Shown here one piece after another: positions 34,566 to 42,908 of a stretch of 43,279 bases of DNA. A program made the translations under genes and the position numbers. Each line of letters opens with the position of its first letter. Within the stretch, counting starts at the first letter, position 1. Under the pieces are notes generated by a model that was given only the letters and a program-made list of their open reading frames with translations, did not search any database and was not told the DNA's origin. The stretch spans positions 1-43,279 of the forward strand of contig CAJBBX010000021.1 of NCBI GenBank assembly GCA_903951425.1. The letters run 5' to 3'. The DNA comes from an uncultured Chthonomonas sp. (GTDB lineage Bacteria; Armatimonadota; Chthonomonadetes; Chthonomonadales; CAJBBX01).

Positions 34566-36001
34566 CGGGCCGCCCCTACGCGGACGTCCCGAAACCGTGC
34601 TGGAGCCGCGCCGTGAGTCATCTGCGATATCTGCATGGGGTCGCCCTTGCCGCAGTTGAGCACGCCGTCAGGAACCCAGTACCGCTCGTCGCAGATGGCG
34701 TCGCAGCTGTTCCAGAACTGCGGCGTGATGCTCTGGTAGGTGACATTCCGCAGCATGCCGGCCAGCTTGCCATCGCGGATACGCCAGAACGCATCGCCGC
34801 CGAACTGGAAATTGCAGCGCATCTGGTCTATGGAGAAGCTGCCGCGCCCCTCGATATAGATGCCATCCTTGGTGTCGGCGATCAGCTCCTCAAGGGAGAG
34901 TGGCTCGCGCCCGGGCATCAGGGAGAGGTTCGGGATGCGAACGATGGGGATGCTGGCCCAGCTATCGGCCCGACAGCCGCCGACGCTGCGCTCCCAGCCG
35001 ATGACCGGGGCGACCTCGCGGCCGGTGCTGTATCCGACGAAGAGGCCGTCCTCCACGATGTGCCAGCGCTGCCCGACCACGCCGTCGTCGTCGAAGCCGT
35101 GGGTCGCCAGCCCCCCGGTCAGGGTGTTGTCGGCGACGAAGTTCACCACATCCGACCCGTACTTCAGGTTCCGCAGCTTGTCCGGCGTTGCGAACGACCG
35201 TCCGGCCAGCGACTCCTCGTAGCCAAGCGCACGGTCCAGTTCAGTGGCATGGCCGACGGACTCATGGATGGTCAACGACAGGTTCTGCGGGTCGAGGATC
35301 AGGTCCAGCATGCCGTCAGGGCACTCATTCGCTGACAGGTGCTCCAGGGCCTGCTCGGCGACGCGGTCCGTGTTGGCCAGAAGGTCCTCGGCCCGGATGT
35401 TCTCATATCCGCTCGTGCGCGGGGGAGGGAAGTAGGTGCGCGACTTTGCGTCGCCGCCTCCCACGGCCGTGGCCTGGTATCCCGCCGCGGTCGTGACAAC
35501 CGCACTGTCCAGTTCCGATCCCTCGCTACTGAGGAATAGCCGCTCGTCCTTGCGCAGGGACATGAATCCCTCGGCCTTGGTGATGCCGCTGTGCTTTCGG
35601 AGCCGCTCGTTCACGGTCTGTAGCAGCGCGACCTTCTCCTGCACGGGCACGGCGAAGGGATCGACTGCCACAGCGGTCCGGAATGAACTCCGGGCAGGCG
35701 GCTCGGGGGCCAGCCGCACCGGGGTAGCGTTGGCGGCAGCGCCTGCCTGCGCGATGGCAACGGCCGTGGCCGCCGCCTTCATGGCGCCCTCGCGGGTCAG
35801 GTCGCTGGTACCGGCAAAGCCCCAGGCCCCGTCCGCGATAACGCGGACCCCGAGGCCGGCATCCTCGAGGTCACTGAAGGAGCGGAGCCTGTCGTCCTCA
35901 GCCGAGATCTCCTGCCGTAGCTGACGCACGAAGCGGACGTCCGCATAGGTGGCGCCGCGAGCCATGGCCGTGTCCAACGCTAGTTGTGCCAGTTCTTTCA
36001 C
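34562..36001 (-). CDS. tldD: TldD-family zinc metalloprotease
   Basis: 479 residues, normal for TldD. The zinc motif is HESVGHATELD (HExxxH) with the downstream conserved stretch ending in NCGKGDPMQISQMTHG, which holds the Cys ligand. The N-terminal half begins ALDTAMARGATYADVR, a standard opening. TldD/TldE process peptides such as microcin B17 and degrade small unfolded peptides. A TldE/PmbA partner is not in this window. GTG 36001 is preceded by AAGGGG 8-9 bases upstream. It is the last gene of a mutY-S9 peptidase-tldD run on the minus strand. Confidence 0.92.
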   Translation of the reverse strand: MKELAQLALDTAMARGATYADVRFVRQLRQEISAEDDRLRSFSDLEDAGLGVRVIADGAWGFAGTSDLTREGAMKAAATAVAIAQAGAAANATPVRLAPEPPARSSFRTAVAVDPFAVPVQEKVALLQTVNERLRKHSGITKAEGFMSLRKDERLFLSSEGSELDSAVVTTAAGYQATAVGGGDAKSRTYFPPPRTSGYENIRAEDLLANTDRVAEQALEHLSANECPDGMLDLILDPQNLSLTIHESVGHATELDRALGYEESLAGRSFATPDKLRNLKYGSDVVNFVADNTLTGGLATHGFDDDGVVGQRWHIVEDGLFVGYSTGREVAPVIGWERSVGGCRADSWASIPIVRIPNLSLMPGREPLSLEELIADTKDGIYIEGRGSFSIDQMRCNFQFGGDAFWRIRDGKLAGMLRNVTYQSITPQFWNSCDAICDERYWVPDGVLNCGKGDPMQISQMTHGAAPARFRDVRVGAAR

Positions 36002-36039
36002 TTACGATCCCCTTCCGTTGCCAGGGTTCTTCGACCCGG

Positions 36040-38445
36040 TCAGGCGCCCCGAGGGGGCGCCGGGTGCGACGCCAGGCATCCGGCCAAAGCCGGGAAATCG
36101 CGCAGGCGCCAGGCGAACGGTCCGCCGTGCTCCGGCGCCTCGTATAGCAGGCTCACCACCACGCCGCAGACCCCTGTATCGCGGTCCGGACGCGCCTCAA
36201 CCACGAGGTCGGTTCCCTTGAGCAGGTGCCGGCCCGACGGGCCGTCGATGATGACAGCGACCGGCTCGCGCTCCGGGCCATCGCCGAACCTCAACAGCCC
36301 TGCCGAGGCACGGAACCGCCAGGGCTCCTTCATTGGAGCCGTGCTCGTGGCAGCGAACTGCACCTCCACCAGCCGGGCGCCTCCGGGGCCGGGACTGTCA
36401 GGCTCGAAGTCCTCGCAACGCAGCAATTGCACCTTGAAACCCCTGGTCCGTACCGGCTCCTGGCTACGCCGAACCCCAGTCTCAAGACCGTCGCACAGAT
36501 GCCGCCCGAACCAGTCAAGGCAACGCTGCAGCTCGTCAATCCGGTGGTTGGGCTCCTGAATGCCGTGCCCCTCCCGAGGATACCTGACATACTGCGCCTC
36601 GACGCCCCTGTGCCTGAGCGCAGTATAGAGCTCCTGCGAATTGGAGACGAAGGTGTTCGTATCCGAGTCGCCGTGGATGATCAGCATGGGCGTCTTGATG
36701 CGGCCCGCAAACGTCGCCGGAGACATCATGTCGTAGGCTTCTGGAGCCGACCAGTAGGGGCCGCCAAGGTACTCGGCCTCCCAACGGGGCATCTCGGAGT
36801 TGCCGTAGTCGGACCTGAGGTCGAAAATGCCAAACATAGATATGGCAGCGGCGAAACGGTCGGTCTGGGTGACGGCCCAGTTAACCATGAAGCCACCATA
36901 CGAGCCGCCGATGATGCCGATGCGATTGGGGTCCGCCAGGCCGTCCGCCACCATCTTGTCGATGCCGGCCATGATGTCGCGGTAATCGCCGCCGCCCAGG
37001 TCTCGCCGGCTCGCGACGGCAAAGGCGGCCCCGTAGCCCTCGCTACCGCGGAAGTTGGGGCGCAGCACCAGGTAGCCCTGCGATGCCCAGAGGGCAGGTT
37101 CCACGTAGCTCCGGGCTGACGCCCCGCACCGGCCCTTCGGTCCGCCATGCACCTCAACCACCATGGGCATCGGACCTGCCGGTTCGCCGGCGGGCCGCAC
37201 GACGAGGGCCTCGATCACATGTTCATCGCTCTGCCATGAGGTGACCCGGGTGACAGGCAACCGGTGTCGGGCTGACCAGTCATCGTTCAGGGTCGTGAGC
37301 TGCTTCGGCTCCTTGCCGGGCTTCAGTAGATACAGCTCGGTCATGCGGTCGCTATGCTCGATGACCGCCACCGCCAGGTTGGCCGAGTGGACGTCGAAGT
37401 CAAGGCACTCGGAGTCCGGCTTCATGCCGTCCAGCGGCGCAGCATCGCCGTTCGCGATCCGAACCACCGGCGCGCGCGTGCCGTCAGCCACGATGGCATA
37501 GAGGCCGCCGCCGGCTCGTCCCCACTCGATCTCGTGGGCATCGTAGCGCGATCCGACCAGGCGGTTCGACGGCCGCGACTGACCGCGCGCGATAGTCCAT
37601 ATGCACTCTTGTGAGAACGAGACTTCGGGATCGATCGGCCCCAGGTAGGCGAGCGCCTTGCCGTCGGGCGACCAGCGAGGATGGTACTTGGCGCCGGGTG
37701 CGCGCACGAGCGGGTGGGCCGGCGTGTCGCCCTGCATCTCCAGGATGAAGAGGTCGAAGAGATGGAAGTCGTTCGGCTCTCCGGTTCGGTTGCCTGAGTA
37801 GACCAGACGCCGGTCGTCGGGCGAGATGTCGAACTCCATGATGCCCGGGTCGCCTGGGCAGATGAGCGCCGGTGTCGTATCGGTCAGGCCGACGCGCCAG
37901 AGCTGGCGTCGAGGAAGCTCTTCGTGCTCAAGGATTGGGTCGTTCCGGCGTCGTCGGCGGTCCTCGAGCGACGCCCGGAGCGCGGGCTGGCGCGGCTCCA
38001 GGGCGAGGTAGACGAGTTCGTCCGACCGGCGCTTCCACTGGTAGCGTAGGATGCCGTCCCTGGTCCGGGTGATGCGCCGCGCCTCGCCGCCATGTGCGGG
38101 CAGAACCCAGATCTGCTCGACCGGTAGGGGATCCTCGCCGTCGGTGCCGTCGCAGTCGCCATCGGATGGGTCGGGACGCGCCGAAACGAACGCAATCTGC
38201 TTTCCGTCGCGCGACCATGCCGGTGTATGCTCGCCGTCATAACCATATGTGACCTGGCGCGGCGTGCCATCGGGCAGGTCTACAATCCAAAGGTGTGGAA
38301 CCCAGCGGCTGTCATGGAAATCCGCCTCGAGCACCACGAACACGACGCGCGTACCGTCAGGACTGATCCGAGGGGTCAGCGGCGTGCGAATCTCCATTAG
38401 CGAACGCGGCGTGATGTGGCCCTGGGCGGGTCGGTTAGCCGGCAT
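36040..38445 (-). CDS. S9 (prolyl oligopeptidase) family serine peptidase with a C-terminal extension
   Basis: 801 residues. A WD/PD40 beta-propeller covers the first 400 or so residues (TPRISPDGTRVVFVV, TPAWSRDGKQIAFVSARPD). An alpha/beta hydrolase domain follows: Ser in GGSYGGFM near residue 515, Asp in HGDSDTNT near 590, His in EGHGIQEP near 627. This triad and layout match acylaminoacyl-peptidases. About 150 further residues follow the hydrolase domain, mostly strand-forming and without an S9 counterpart. There is no signal peptide, so it is probably cytoplasmic. Its start lies 11 bases inside the end of mutY, and GAGGGGG precedes the ATG. It may work with TldD downstream in peptide breakdown. 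Confidence 0.9.
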   Translation of the reverse strand: MPANRPAQGHITPRSLMEIRTPLTPRISPDGTRVVFVVLEADFHDSRWVPHLWIVDLPDGTPRQVTYGYDGEHTPAWSRDGKQIAFVSARPDPSDGDCDGTDGEDPLPVEQIWVLPAHGGEARRITRTRDGILRYQWKRRSDELVYLALEPRQPALRASLEDRRRRRNDPILEHEELPRRQLWRVGLTDTTPALICPGDPGIMEFDISPDDRRLVYSGNRTGEPNDFHLFDLFILEMQGDTPAHPLVRAPGAKYHPRWSPDGKALAYLGPIDPEVSFSQECIWTIARGQSRPSNRLVGSRYDAHEIEWGRAGGGLYAIVADGTRAPVVRIANGDAAPLDGMKPDSECLDFDVHSANLAVAVIEHSDRMTELYLLKPGKEPKQLTTLNDDWSARHRLPVTRVTSWQSDEHVIEALVVRPAGEPAGPMPMVVEVHGGPKGRCGASARSYVEPALWASQGYLVLRPNFRGSEGYGAAFAVASRRDLGGGDYRDIMAGIDKMVADGLADPNRIGIIGGSYGGFMVNWAVTQTDRFAAAISMFGIFDLRSDYGNSEMPRWEAEYLGGPYWSAPEAYDMMSPATFAGRIKTPMLIIHGDSDTNTFVSNSQELYTALRHRGVEAQYVRYPREGHGIQEPNHRIDELQRCLDWFGRHLCDGLETGVRRSQEPVRTRGFKVQLLRCEDFEPDSPGPGGARLVEVQFAATSTAPMKEPWRFRASAGLLRFGDGPEREPVAVIIDGPSGRHLLKGTDLVVEARPDRDTGVCGVVVSLLYEAPEHGGPFAWRLRDFPALAGCLASHPAPPRGA

Positions 38446-39589
38446 CGGCGCCCCCTCTTGTCAACGTGAGCGCGGTTGCCAGTGCCCGACGCTGCGGCGC
38501 CGGCAGCGGAGCCGATGCCAGTGAGGAGATCTGTACCCACTGCGCGGGGCTAGCGTCGGCGGCACGCCACCGCTCGGGCAGCGAGAACTCGAATGGGTGC
38601 AGCGTCACCCGAAAGCGCGTGACGGAGTGCCGCAGGGTCGGCAAGGTCGTGATGAGGCGGCCATGGATGCCCGTGACAGCCAGCAGCGCCCGGGTCGCCG
38701 CGTCCTGAGGAGGCTCGGCCTCATGGACCTCCGTGCGCGGCATCTCGAGCATGCCGTGCCAGAGACCGGGCTCCGCCTGCCGCACCAGTAGCACCGCATC
38801 ATCCCTGCGGACCAAAGCGCAGGCGTGGGCGACGGTAGTCACAGCTAGACGCTTCGCGCGGGTCGGGTAGGCGGTGGGCTCGCCGCCTGCGTGGGCCAGA
38901 CAGATGCTGATCAGCGGACACCGCGCGCAGTCAGGGGCCATCGGGCTGCAGAGGGTCGCTCCAAGCTCCATGAGCGCCTCCGCATAGTGGCGCATGGCCC
39001 GGCGTGGAGCAAGGCGCAACCAGGCGGCCTCAACCGAGCGGTGCTGCGCGGCCTGGCCGGAGCCGGCCAGGGCACTAACGCGCGACAGAACACGCGTCAC
39101 GTTGCCGTCAATGGCCGGAGTACACTCGTTGTGGGCCAAGGCCATCACGGCCCCGGCCGTATAGGCGCCGATGCCAGGCAAGGCACGCAGGCTCGCAAGG
39201 TCGGCGGGTAGGACGGGCGCCCCTGCGGCGACCAGAGCGCGCGCCAGGGAGTGCAGCCGCCGTGCGCGGCCGTAGTAGCCCAGCCCCGACCAGAGCGCCA
39301 GCGCCTCAGCCTCGTCCGCGGCTGCCAAGGTCTCGAGGGTAGGGAAGCGCTCAACCCAGCGCAAGAAGTACGGGACGGCAGTGGCGACCTGCGTTTGCTG
39401 TAGCATCACCTCGGAGACCAGCACGCGGTAGGGATCGCGCCACGCGGTGCGCCACGGCAACGGGCGCCGGTTCGCACGGAACCACGCCAAAAGCGCGGCG
39501 GTGGCCGATCGCGTCGGGCGCTCGGACTTGGTCGGGCCGGAGCGCGATTGCGCGTGCTTGGCAGAGGCGGCGGAGGTTGAAATGGCCAT
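38435..39589 (-). CDS. mutY: A/G-specific adenine glycosylase MutY
   Basis: About 384 residues. It removes adenine mispaired with 8-oxoguanine. The catalytic Glu is in SEVMLQQTQV. The helix-hairpin-helix is LPGIGAYTAGAV and the catalytic Asp is in PAIDGNVTRVLSR. The iron-sulphur loop C-x6-C-x2-C-x5-C is complete (CSPMAPDCARCPLISIC). A NUDIX-like 8-oxoG-sensing C-terminal domain follows (ALVRRDDAVLLVRQ). The first 30 residues are a Ser/Ala/Lys-rich tail. ATG 39589 was chosen: the frame extends upstream into the tRNA gene, which is not credible coding. No ribosome site is present; a -10 element sits 7 bases before the ATG, suggesting a leaderless message. Confidence 0.95.
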   Translation of the reverse strand: MAISTSAASAKHAQSRSGPTKSERPTRSATAALLAWFRANRRPLPWRTAWRDPYRVLVSEVMLQQTQVATAVPYFLRWVERFPTLETLAAADEAEALALWSGLGYYGRARRLHSLARALVAAGAPVLPADLASLRALPGIGAYTAGAVMALAHNECTPAIDGNVTRVLSRVSALAGSGQAAQHRSVEAAWLRLAPRRAMRHYAEALMELGATLCSPMAPDCARCPLISICLAHAGGEPTAYPTRAKRLAVTTVAHACALVRRDDAVLLVRQAEPGLWHGMLEMPRTEVHEAEPPQDAATRALLAVTGIHGRLITTLPTLRHSVTRFRVTLHPFEFSLPERWRAADASPAQWVQISSLASAPLPAPQRRALATALTLTRGGADAG

Positions 39590-39604
39590 GGGATGGAGTA
39601 TAAT
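39577..39604 (+). promoter_or_regulatory. Sigma70-type promoter for tRNA-Pro
   Basis: TTGAAA (39577-39582), a 16-base spacer and a perfect TATAAT (39599-39604), 12 bases before the mature tRNA. Confidence 0.75.
39597..39602 (-). promoter_or_regulatory. -10 element for mutY, overlapping the tRNA-Pro -10
   Basis: On the minus strand TATACT covers 39602-39597, overlapping the plus-strand TATAAT by four bases. It ends 7 bases before the mutY ATG. No clear -35 is seen. Confidence 0.5.
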
Positions 39605-39616
39605 ACCCCTTGCCAG

Positions 39617-39690
39617 CGGGGTGTAGCTCAGTTTGGTAGAGTGCCTGGATGGGGGCCAGGAGGCCCGCGGTTCAAGTCCGCGCACCCCGA
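39617..39690 (+). tRNA. tRNA-Pro (anticodon GGG)
   Basis: 74 bases fold as a full cloverleaf: acceptor 39617-39623 with 39683-39689, D stem GCTC/GAGT, anticodon stem CCTGG/CCAGG with loop ATGGGGG (anticodon GGG at 39651-39653), a 5-base variable region, T stem CGCGG/CCGCG with loop TTCAAGT, and discriminator A. The 3' CCA is not encoded (TGC follows), so a CCA-adding enzyme is needed; such a gene begins about 100 bases downstream. Confidence 0.95.
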
Positions 39691-39694
39691 TGCC

Positions 39695-39727
39695 GAGGAG
39701 GCGCAGCGTATGCTGCGCCTCCTCTTT
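39695..39727 (+). terminator. Rho-independent terminator after tRNA-Pro
   Basis: A perfect 13-bp stem (GAGGAGGCGCAGC with GCTGCGCCTCCTC) with a 4-base loop and TTT, starting 5 bases after the tRNA. Confidence 0.85.
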
Positions 39728-39780
39728 GCGTCAGTAGCCTTCTGATGGCCCCAGAGCCGCCGCCGAGCCTTCCGCTGGGC

Positions 39781-39786
39781 CATAAT
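39781..39786 (+). promoter_or_regulatory. -10 element placed for a leaderless cca transcript
   Basis: CATAAT ends 6 bases before ATG 39793; no ribosome site is present. The arrangement GCCATAAT-N6-ATG is identical to that of the GHMP kinase gene. Confidence 0.5.
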
Positions 39787-39792
39787 AGACCC

Positions 39793-41187
39793 ATGCCAGA
39801 CGCCATCACCGTCGTCAGGGACATCACTCGGGGCACACCTTTCGAGGATCATCTGTTCCTCGTGGGAGGCGTCCCGCGCGACCGTCTACTGGGCTTGCCC
39901 CTGGCCGACGACGTGGATATTGTGACGGATTTGGACGCTCTCGACCTGGCGCAACTCCTGCACCGGAGCCCGCTCTCGGAGCACGCCCCGGTGGTCTATC
40001 CGCGTTTTGGCACAGCGCGCCTCACACTGGCCGGCTGCGCAGTGGAACTGGTCACCGCTCGGGCCGAGAACTACGACGCCGGCAGCCGGAAGCCTAGCGT
40101 CCGTCGAGCAAGCTTGGTTGCCGACGCCCTCCGCCGCGACTTCACCATCAACACCCTCATGGAGGGGCTCCACGGAGGCAACACGCTGGACCTAACCGGC
40201 AGAGGGCTCACCGACCTGAGGACCGGGGTGATCCGCACTCCACTGGAACCCAAGCTGACGTTCCACGACGATCCGCTACGGATGCTCCGGGCCGTGCGCT
40301 TCGCCGTGCGCTTCGGCTTTACCATCGAGCCGCAGACATGGGGGGCCATGCAGAGCGAGTGGCGCCGCCTTGACCTTCTGTGCGAGCGACCGGTGGTGAG
40401 CGCAGAGCGCATCCGAGACGAGTTCTGCAAGACGCTGATGCTCCCAGACGCGAGCCGCGGCCTCACGTTGCTGATGCAGTGCGGTCTGATGGCCGCCTTC
40501 GCTCCCGAACTGACGGCCATGGTGGGCGTCTCGCAGAACGCATGGCACATTCACGATGTCTGGTCGCACACGCTGGCCGCGGTTGCCGCGGTCCCGGTTG
40601 ATACCGACCTGGCAGTCCGCATGGCCGTCCTCCTGCACGATGCGGGCAAGCCGCCCACGCGTAGCGTGGACCAGCGGGGGATCCACTTTTACGAGCACCC
40701 CACCGTGGGCGCCGATCTGGCGGGACGGCTCCTGCGCCGCCTTCGCTTCTCCACGCACGACACAGAGCGTGTGACGGCGCTGGTGGGGCAGCACATGAGG
40801 CTGGGCGAGGCGCGGCCGGACTGGTCCGACTCAGCGATCCGCCGCCTCGTCCGCGACACCGGCGAGGAGCTTCAGACCCTCTTTGACATCGCAGCCTGCG
40901 ACATGTCCGCCATGGACCCCGATGCGCCTGTAACCGACCTGCGCGCACTTCGCGCTCGGATCGATGCAGTCAACGCCCAGTACAACGCGGCCAGGGTCGG
41001 CAGCCCGCTGGCGGGACACGAACTCATGGACCTCCTCGGCCTGCCGCCGGGGCGTGATGTGGGCCGCGCTAAGGCACATCTGATCGAGTTGGTCCTCGAC
41101 GGCTCGCTGGCTCCGGACGACACCGGCGGCGCTCGTGAGGCAGCCGTACGGTGGCGACAGGCCGACGCTGGAGGCGACAAGACATGA
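39793..41187 (+). CDS. cca: CCA-adding tRNA nucleotidyltransferase with HD domain
   Basis: 464 residues. The class II nucleotidyltransferase head has LVGGVPRD (usual GGxVRD), the metal-binding DDVDIVTD, RRDFTINTL, and the template motif DDPLRMLRAVRFAVRFGF. An HD phosphohydrolase domain follows (AVLLHDAGKP near residue 290, then TVGADLAGRLLRRLRF). It adds or repairs the 3' CCA of tRNAs; some relatives are A-adding enzymes or poly(A) polymerases, which cannot be ruled out. ATG 39793 was chosen because the N-terminal family helix starts there; an upstream in-frame ATG (39745) would add Pro-rich residues. The last four bases overlap the start of the channel gene (ATGA), so the two are translationally coupled. 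Confidence 0.88.
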   Translation: MPDAITVVRDITRGTPFEDHLFLVGGVPRDRLLGLPLADDVDIVTDLDALDLAQLLHRSPLSEHAPVVYPRFGTARLTLAGCAVELVTARAENYDAGSRKPSVRRASLVADALRRDFTINTLMEGLHGGNTLDLTGRGLTDLRTGVIRTPLEPKLTFHDDPLRMLRAVRFAVRFGFTIEPQTWGAMQSEWRRLDLLCERPVVSAERIRDEFCKTLMLPDASRGLTLLMQCGLMAAFAPELTAMVGVSQNAWHIHDVWSHTLAAVAAVPVDTDLAVRMAVLLHDAGKPPTRSVDQRGIHFYEHPTVGADLAGRLLRRLRFSTHDTERVTALVGQHMRLGEARPDWSDSAIRRLVRDTGEELQTLFDIAACDMSAMDPDAPVTDLRALRARIDAVNAQYNAARVGSPLAGHELMDLLGLPPGRDVGRAKAHLIELVLDGSLAPDDTGGAREAAVRWRQADAGGDKT

Positions 41188-42908
41188 GGGGCCACATCAT
41201 TATCTGCGGGCAGGGCAAGGTCGGCATCTCGGCGCTCGAAATCCTCAAGGACCAGGGCGAGCAGGTGGTGGTCATCGCCCGCGATGTCTCCCCCGAGTGG
41301 GCGCGCCGAGCCGAGGCAGCCGCCGTGCGCCTGCTGCACGAGGATGCCCGCGACGAGGGCACATTACGGCGCGCCGAGGTAGAGCGAGCGCGGGCCATGA
41401 TTATCGCGACGGACGATGACCTGACGAACCTCGAGATAGCCATCGATTCCCAGCGCCTGAACCCGGATATCCGCGTGGTTCTGCGTCTGCTTGACGCCGA
41501 TCTCGCGGACCGAGCCTGCCGCGACATGAACCTGCAGGCAGTGCTCAACTCGGCGCGACTGGCGGCCCCTGCCTTCGTAGCGGCTGCGCTGGGACAGGAT
41601 CTTGTGCGCGCGTTTCAGGTGGGCGGCGCATTCGTGATCGTCGCCGAGTACCGCGTCGGCGACCAGGCAACAGGGGCCGGTCGATCGCCCGAGGAACTGA
41701 GCGACGCCCTGGGTACCGTGCCGCTCGCTGTTCGCCGCGGTGGGGTATCGGATCAGGGCGCCGGCGACGTGGGCGCCCTGCAGGAAGGCGATGTCCTTGT
41801 CACCGCTTCAGTTCAGCCTGTGACGGCACCGTCGAGTGGCAACACGCGACCGATGTGGGGCGGCTGTGGGATGTCCTTGGCCGCCGTCCGGGGCGTCTGG
41901 AAGAGCGCCTCGCCGCTCCTCCGCGCCGCGGTCGTGGTCAGCGTTGGTGTGGTGGTAACGGGCAGCCTCGTCTTCCACTTCGCCATGGGCCTGTCGCCCA
42001 TCGACGCATTCTACTTCACGATGACCATCGTTACCACTGTGGGGTTCGGCGACTTCGTCCTCCGCGATGCCTCGGTCGGCCTGAAGCTGTTTGGTTGCCT
42101 GATGATGCTGGCAGGGGCGTCGCTGCTCGCTGTCGTGTTCGGTGTGCTCACGGAGTACCTCCTCACACTGCGCGTCGAGCGCGTCCTGGGTGCGCCAAGG
42201 TGCATGCTCTCGGGCCACACGGTAGTGGTGGGCCTGGGCCATCTCGGCACACGGGTTGCGCTGCGTCTACACCAACTTGGCCGCGCCGTCATCGCAGTCG
42301 ATCCCGACGCACGCGCGGAGGTGGCTGACGACTGGCCCGCTGACCTCCACGTGGTCCATGGCGATGCCACCTCGGACGAGGTTCTTGACCAGGTCGGCAT
42401 CTCCCGCGCCGGTGTTGTGCTGGCGGTCACAGATGACGATATGGTGAACCTGCGTGTAGCTCACAGGGCGGCAGTGCGGAACAGCGGCATTCGCACCGTG
42501 GTGCGCCTGTTTCGATCGTCACTGGCCCGCAAGCTTGGCGAGTCCCTGCTGGGCGTCGATGTGGCGCTGAACCCATCCACTGCGGCGGGAGCCACCTTCG
42601 CAGCAGCTGCGCTCTGCGACGGCGTGGAACATGGCTTTATGATCGGCTCAAGGCTGATGATGCTGAGGACCGTAACGGCAGGAAGCGTGGCGGGCTGCGT
42701 GGGAGCTAAGGACGGGGTTCAAGCGGCCCTAAAGCAGGCGCGCGCGCTACTGGCACGCCCCGGCTCAGAGCAACCATGGGGACCGCCGGGTCAGCTTGCC
42801 GTACTGAAACCCGAGACGCAGATACTGGTCGTTGAGGTGTATGACCGGTGCCGCCACCTGCCCATGCGGGCGCAGGTGGCGGTGGAACCGGCGGAGCAGG
42901 AGCCCTAG
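41184..42908 (+). CDS. Potassium channel with RCK domains on both sides of a two-helix pore
   Basis: 574 residues. Residues 1-120 form a TrkA-N/RCK Rossmann domain (IIICGQGKVG, ATDDDLTNLEIA). About 130-215 looks like a TrkA-C domain. Two membrane helices (about 243-265 and 300-325) flank the pore loop with the selectivity filter TVGFGD near residue 285. A second RCK domain follows (VVVGLGHLGTRVAL, AVTDDDMVNLRVA) and then a C-terminal region. RCK domains bind nucleotides or ions and gate K+ flow. Most bacterial channels have RCK domains only after the pore. The ATG overlaps the cca stop. The 3' end holds a palindrome, and its stop shares CTAG with the next gene on the other strand. Confidence 0.85.
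   Translation: MRGHIIICGQGKVGISALEILKDQGEQVVVIARDVSPEWARRAEAAAVRLLHEDARDEGTLRRAEVERARAMIIATDDDLTNLEIAIDSQRLNPDIRVVLRLLDADLADRACRDMNLQAVLNSARLAAPAFVAAALGQDLVRAFQVGGAFVIVAEYRVGDQATGAGRSPEELSDALGTVPLAVRRGGVSDQGAGDVGALQEGDVLVTASVQPVTAPSSGNTRPMWGGCGMSLAAVRGVWKSASPLLRAAVVVSVGVVVTGSLVFHFAMGLSPIDAFYFTMTIVTTVGFGDFVLRDASVGLKLFGCLMMLAGASLLAVVFGVLTEYLLTLRVERVLGAPRCMLSGHTVVVGLGHLGTRVALRLHQLGRAVIAVDPDARAEVADDWPADLHVVHGDATSDEVLDQVGISRAGVVLAVTDDDMVNLRVAHRAAVRNSGIRTVVRLFRSSLARKLGESLLGVDVALNPSTAAGATFAAAALCDGVEHGFMIGSRLMMLRTVTAGSVAGCVGAKDGVQAALKQARALLARPGSEQPWGPPGQLAVLKPETQILVVEVYDRCRHLPMRAQVAVEPAEQEP
42851..42882. repeat. 11-bp inverted repeat in the 3' coding end of the channel gene
   Basis: CCGCCACCTGC (42851-42861) and GCAGGTGGCGG (42872-42882) around a 10-base loop, 24 bases before the stop codon. 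It may act as a terminator for this gene or its convergent neighbour because the two stops overlap and leave no gap. Confidence 0.5.

Noticed and set aside
26945..39230. Exact 16-mer GGGCGCCCCTGCGGCG at 26945 and 39215
   Set aside because: In 43 kb of this base composition one or two chance 16-mer repeats are expected, and the contexts are unrelated.
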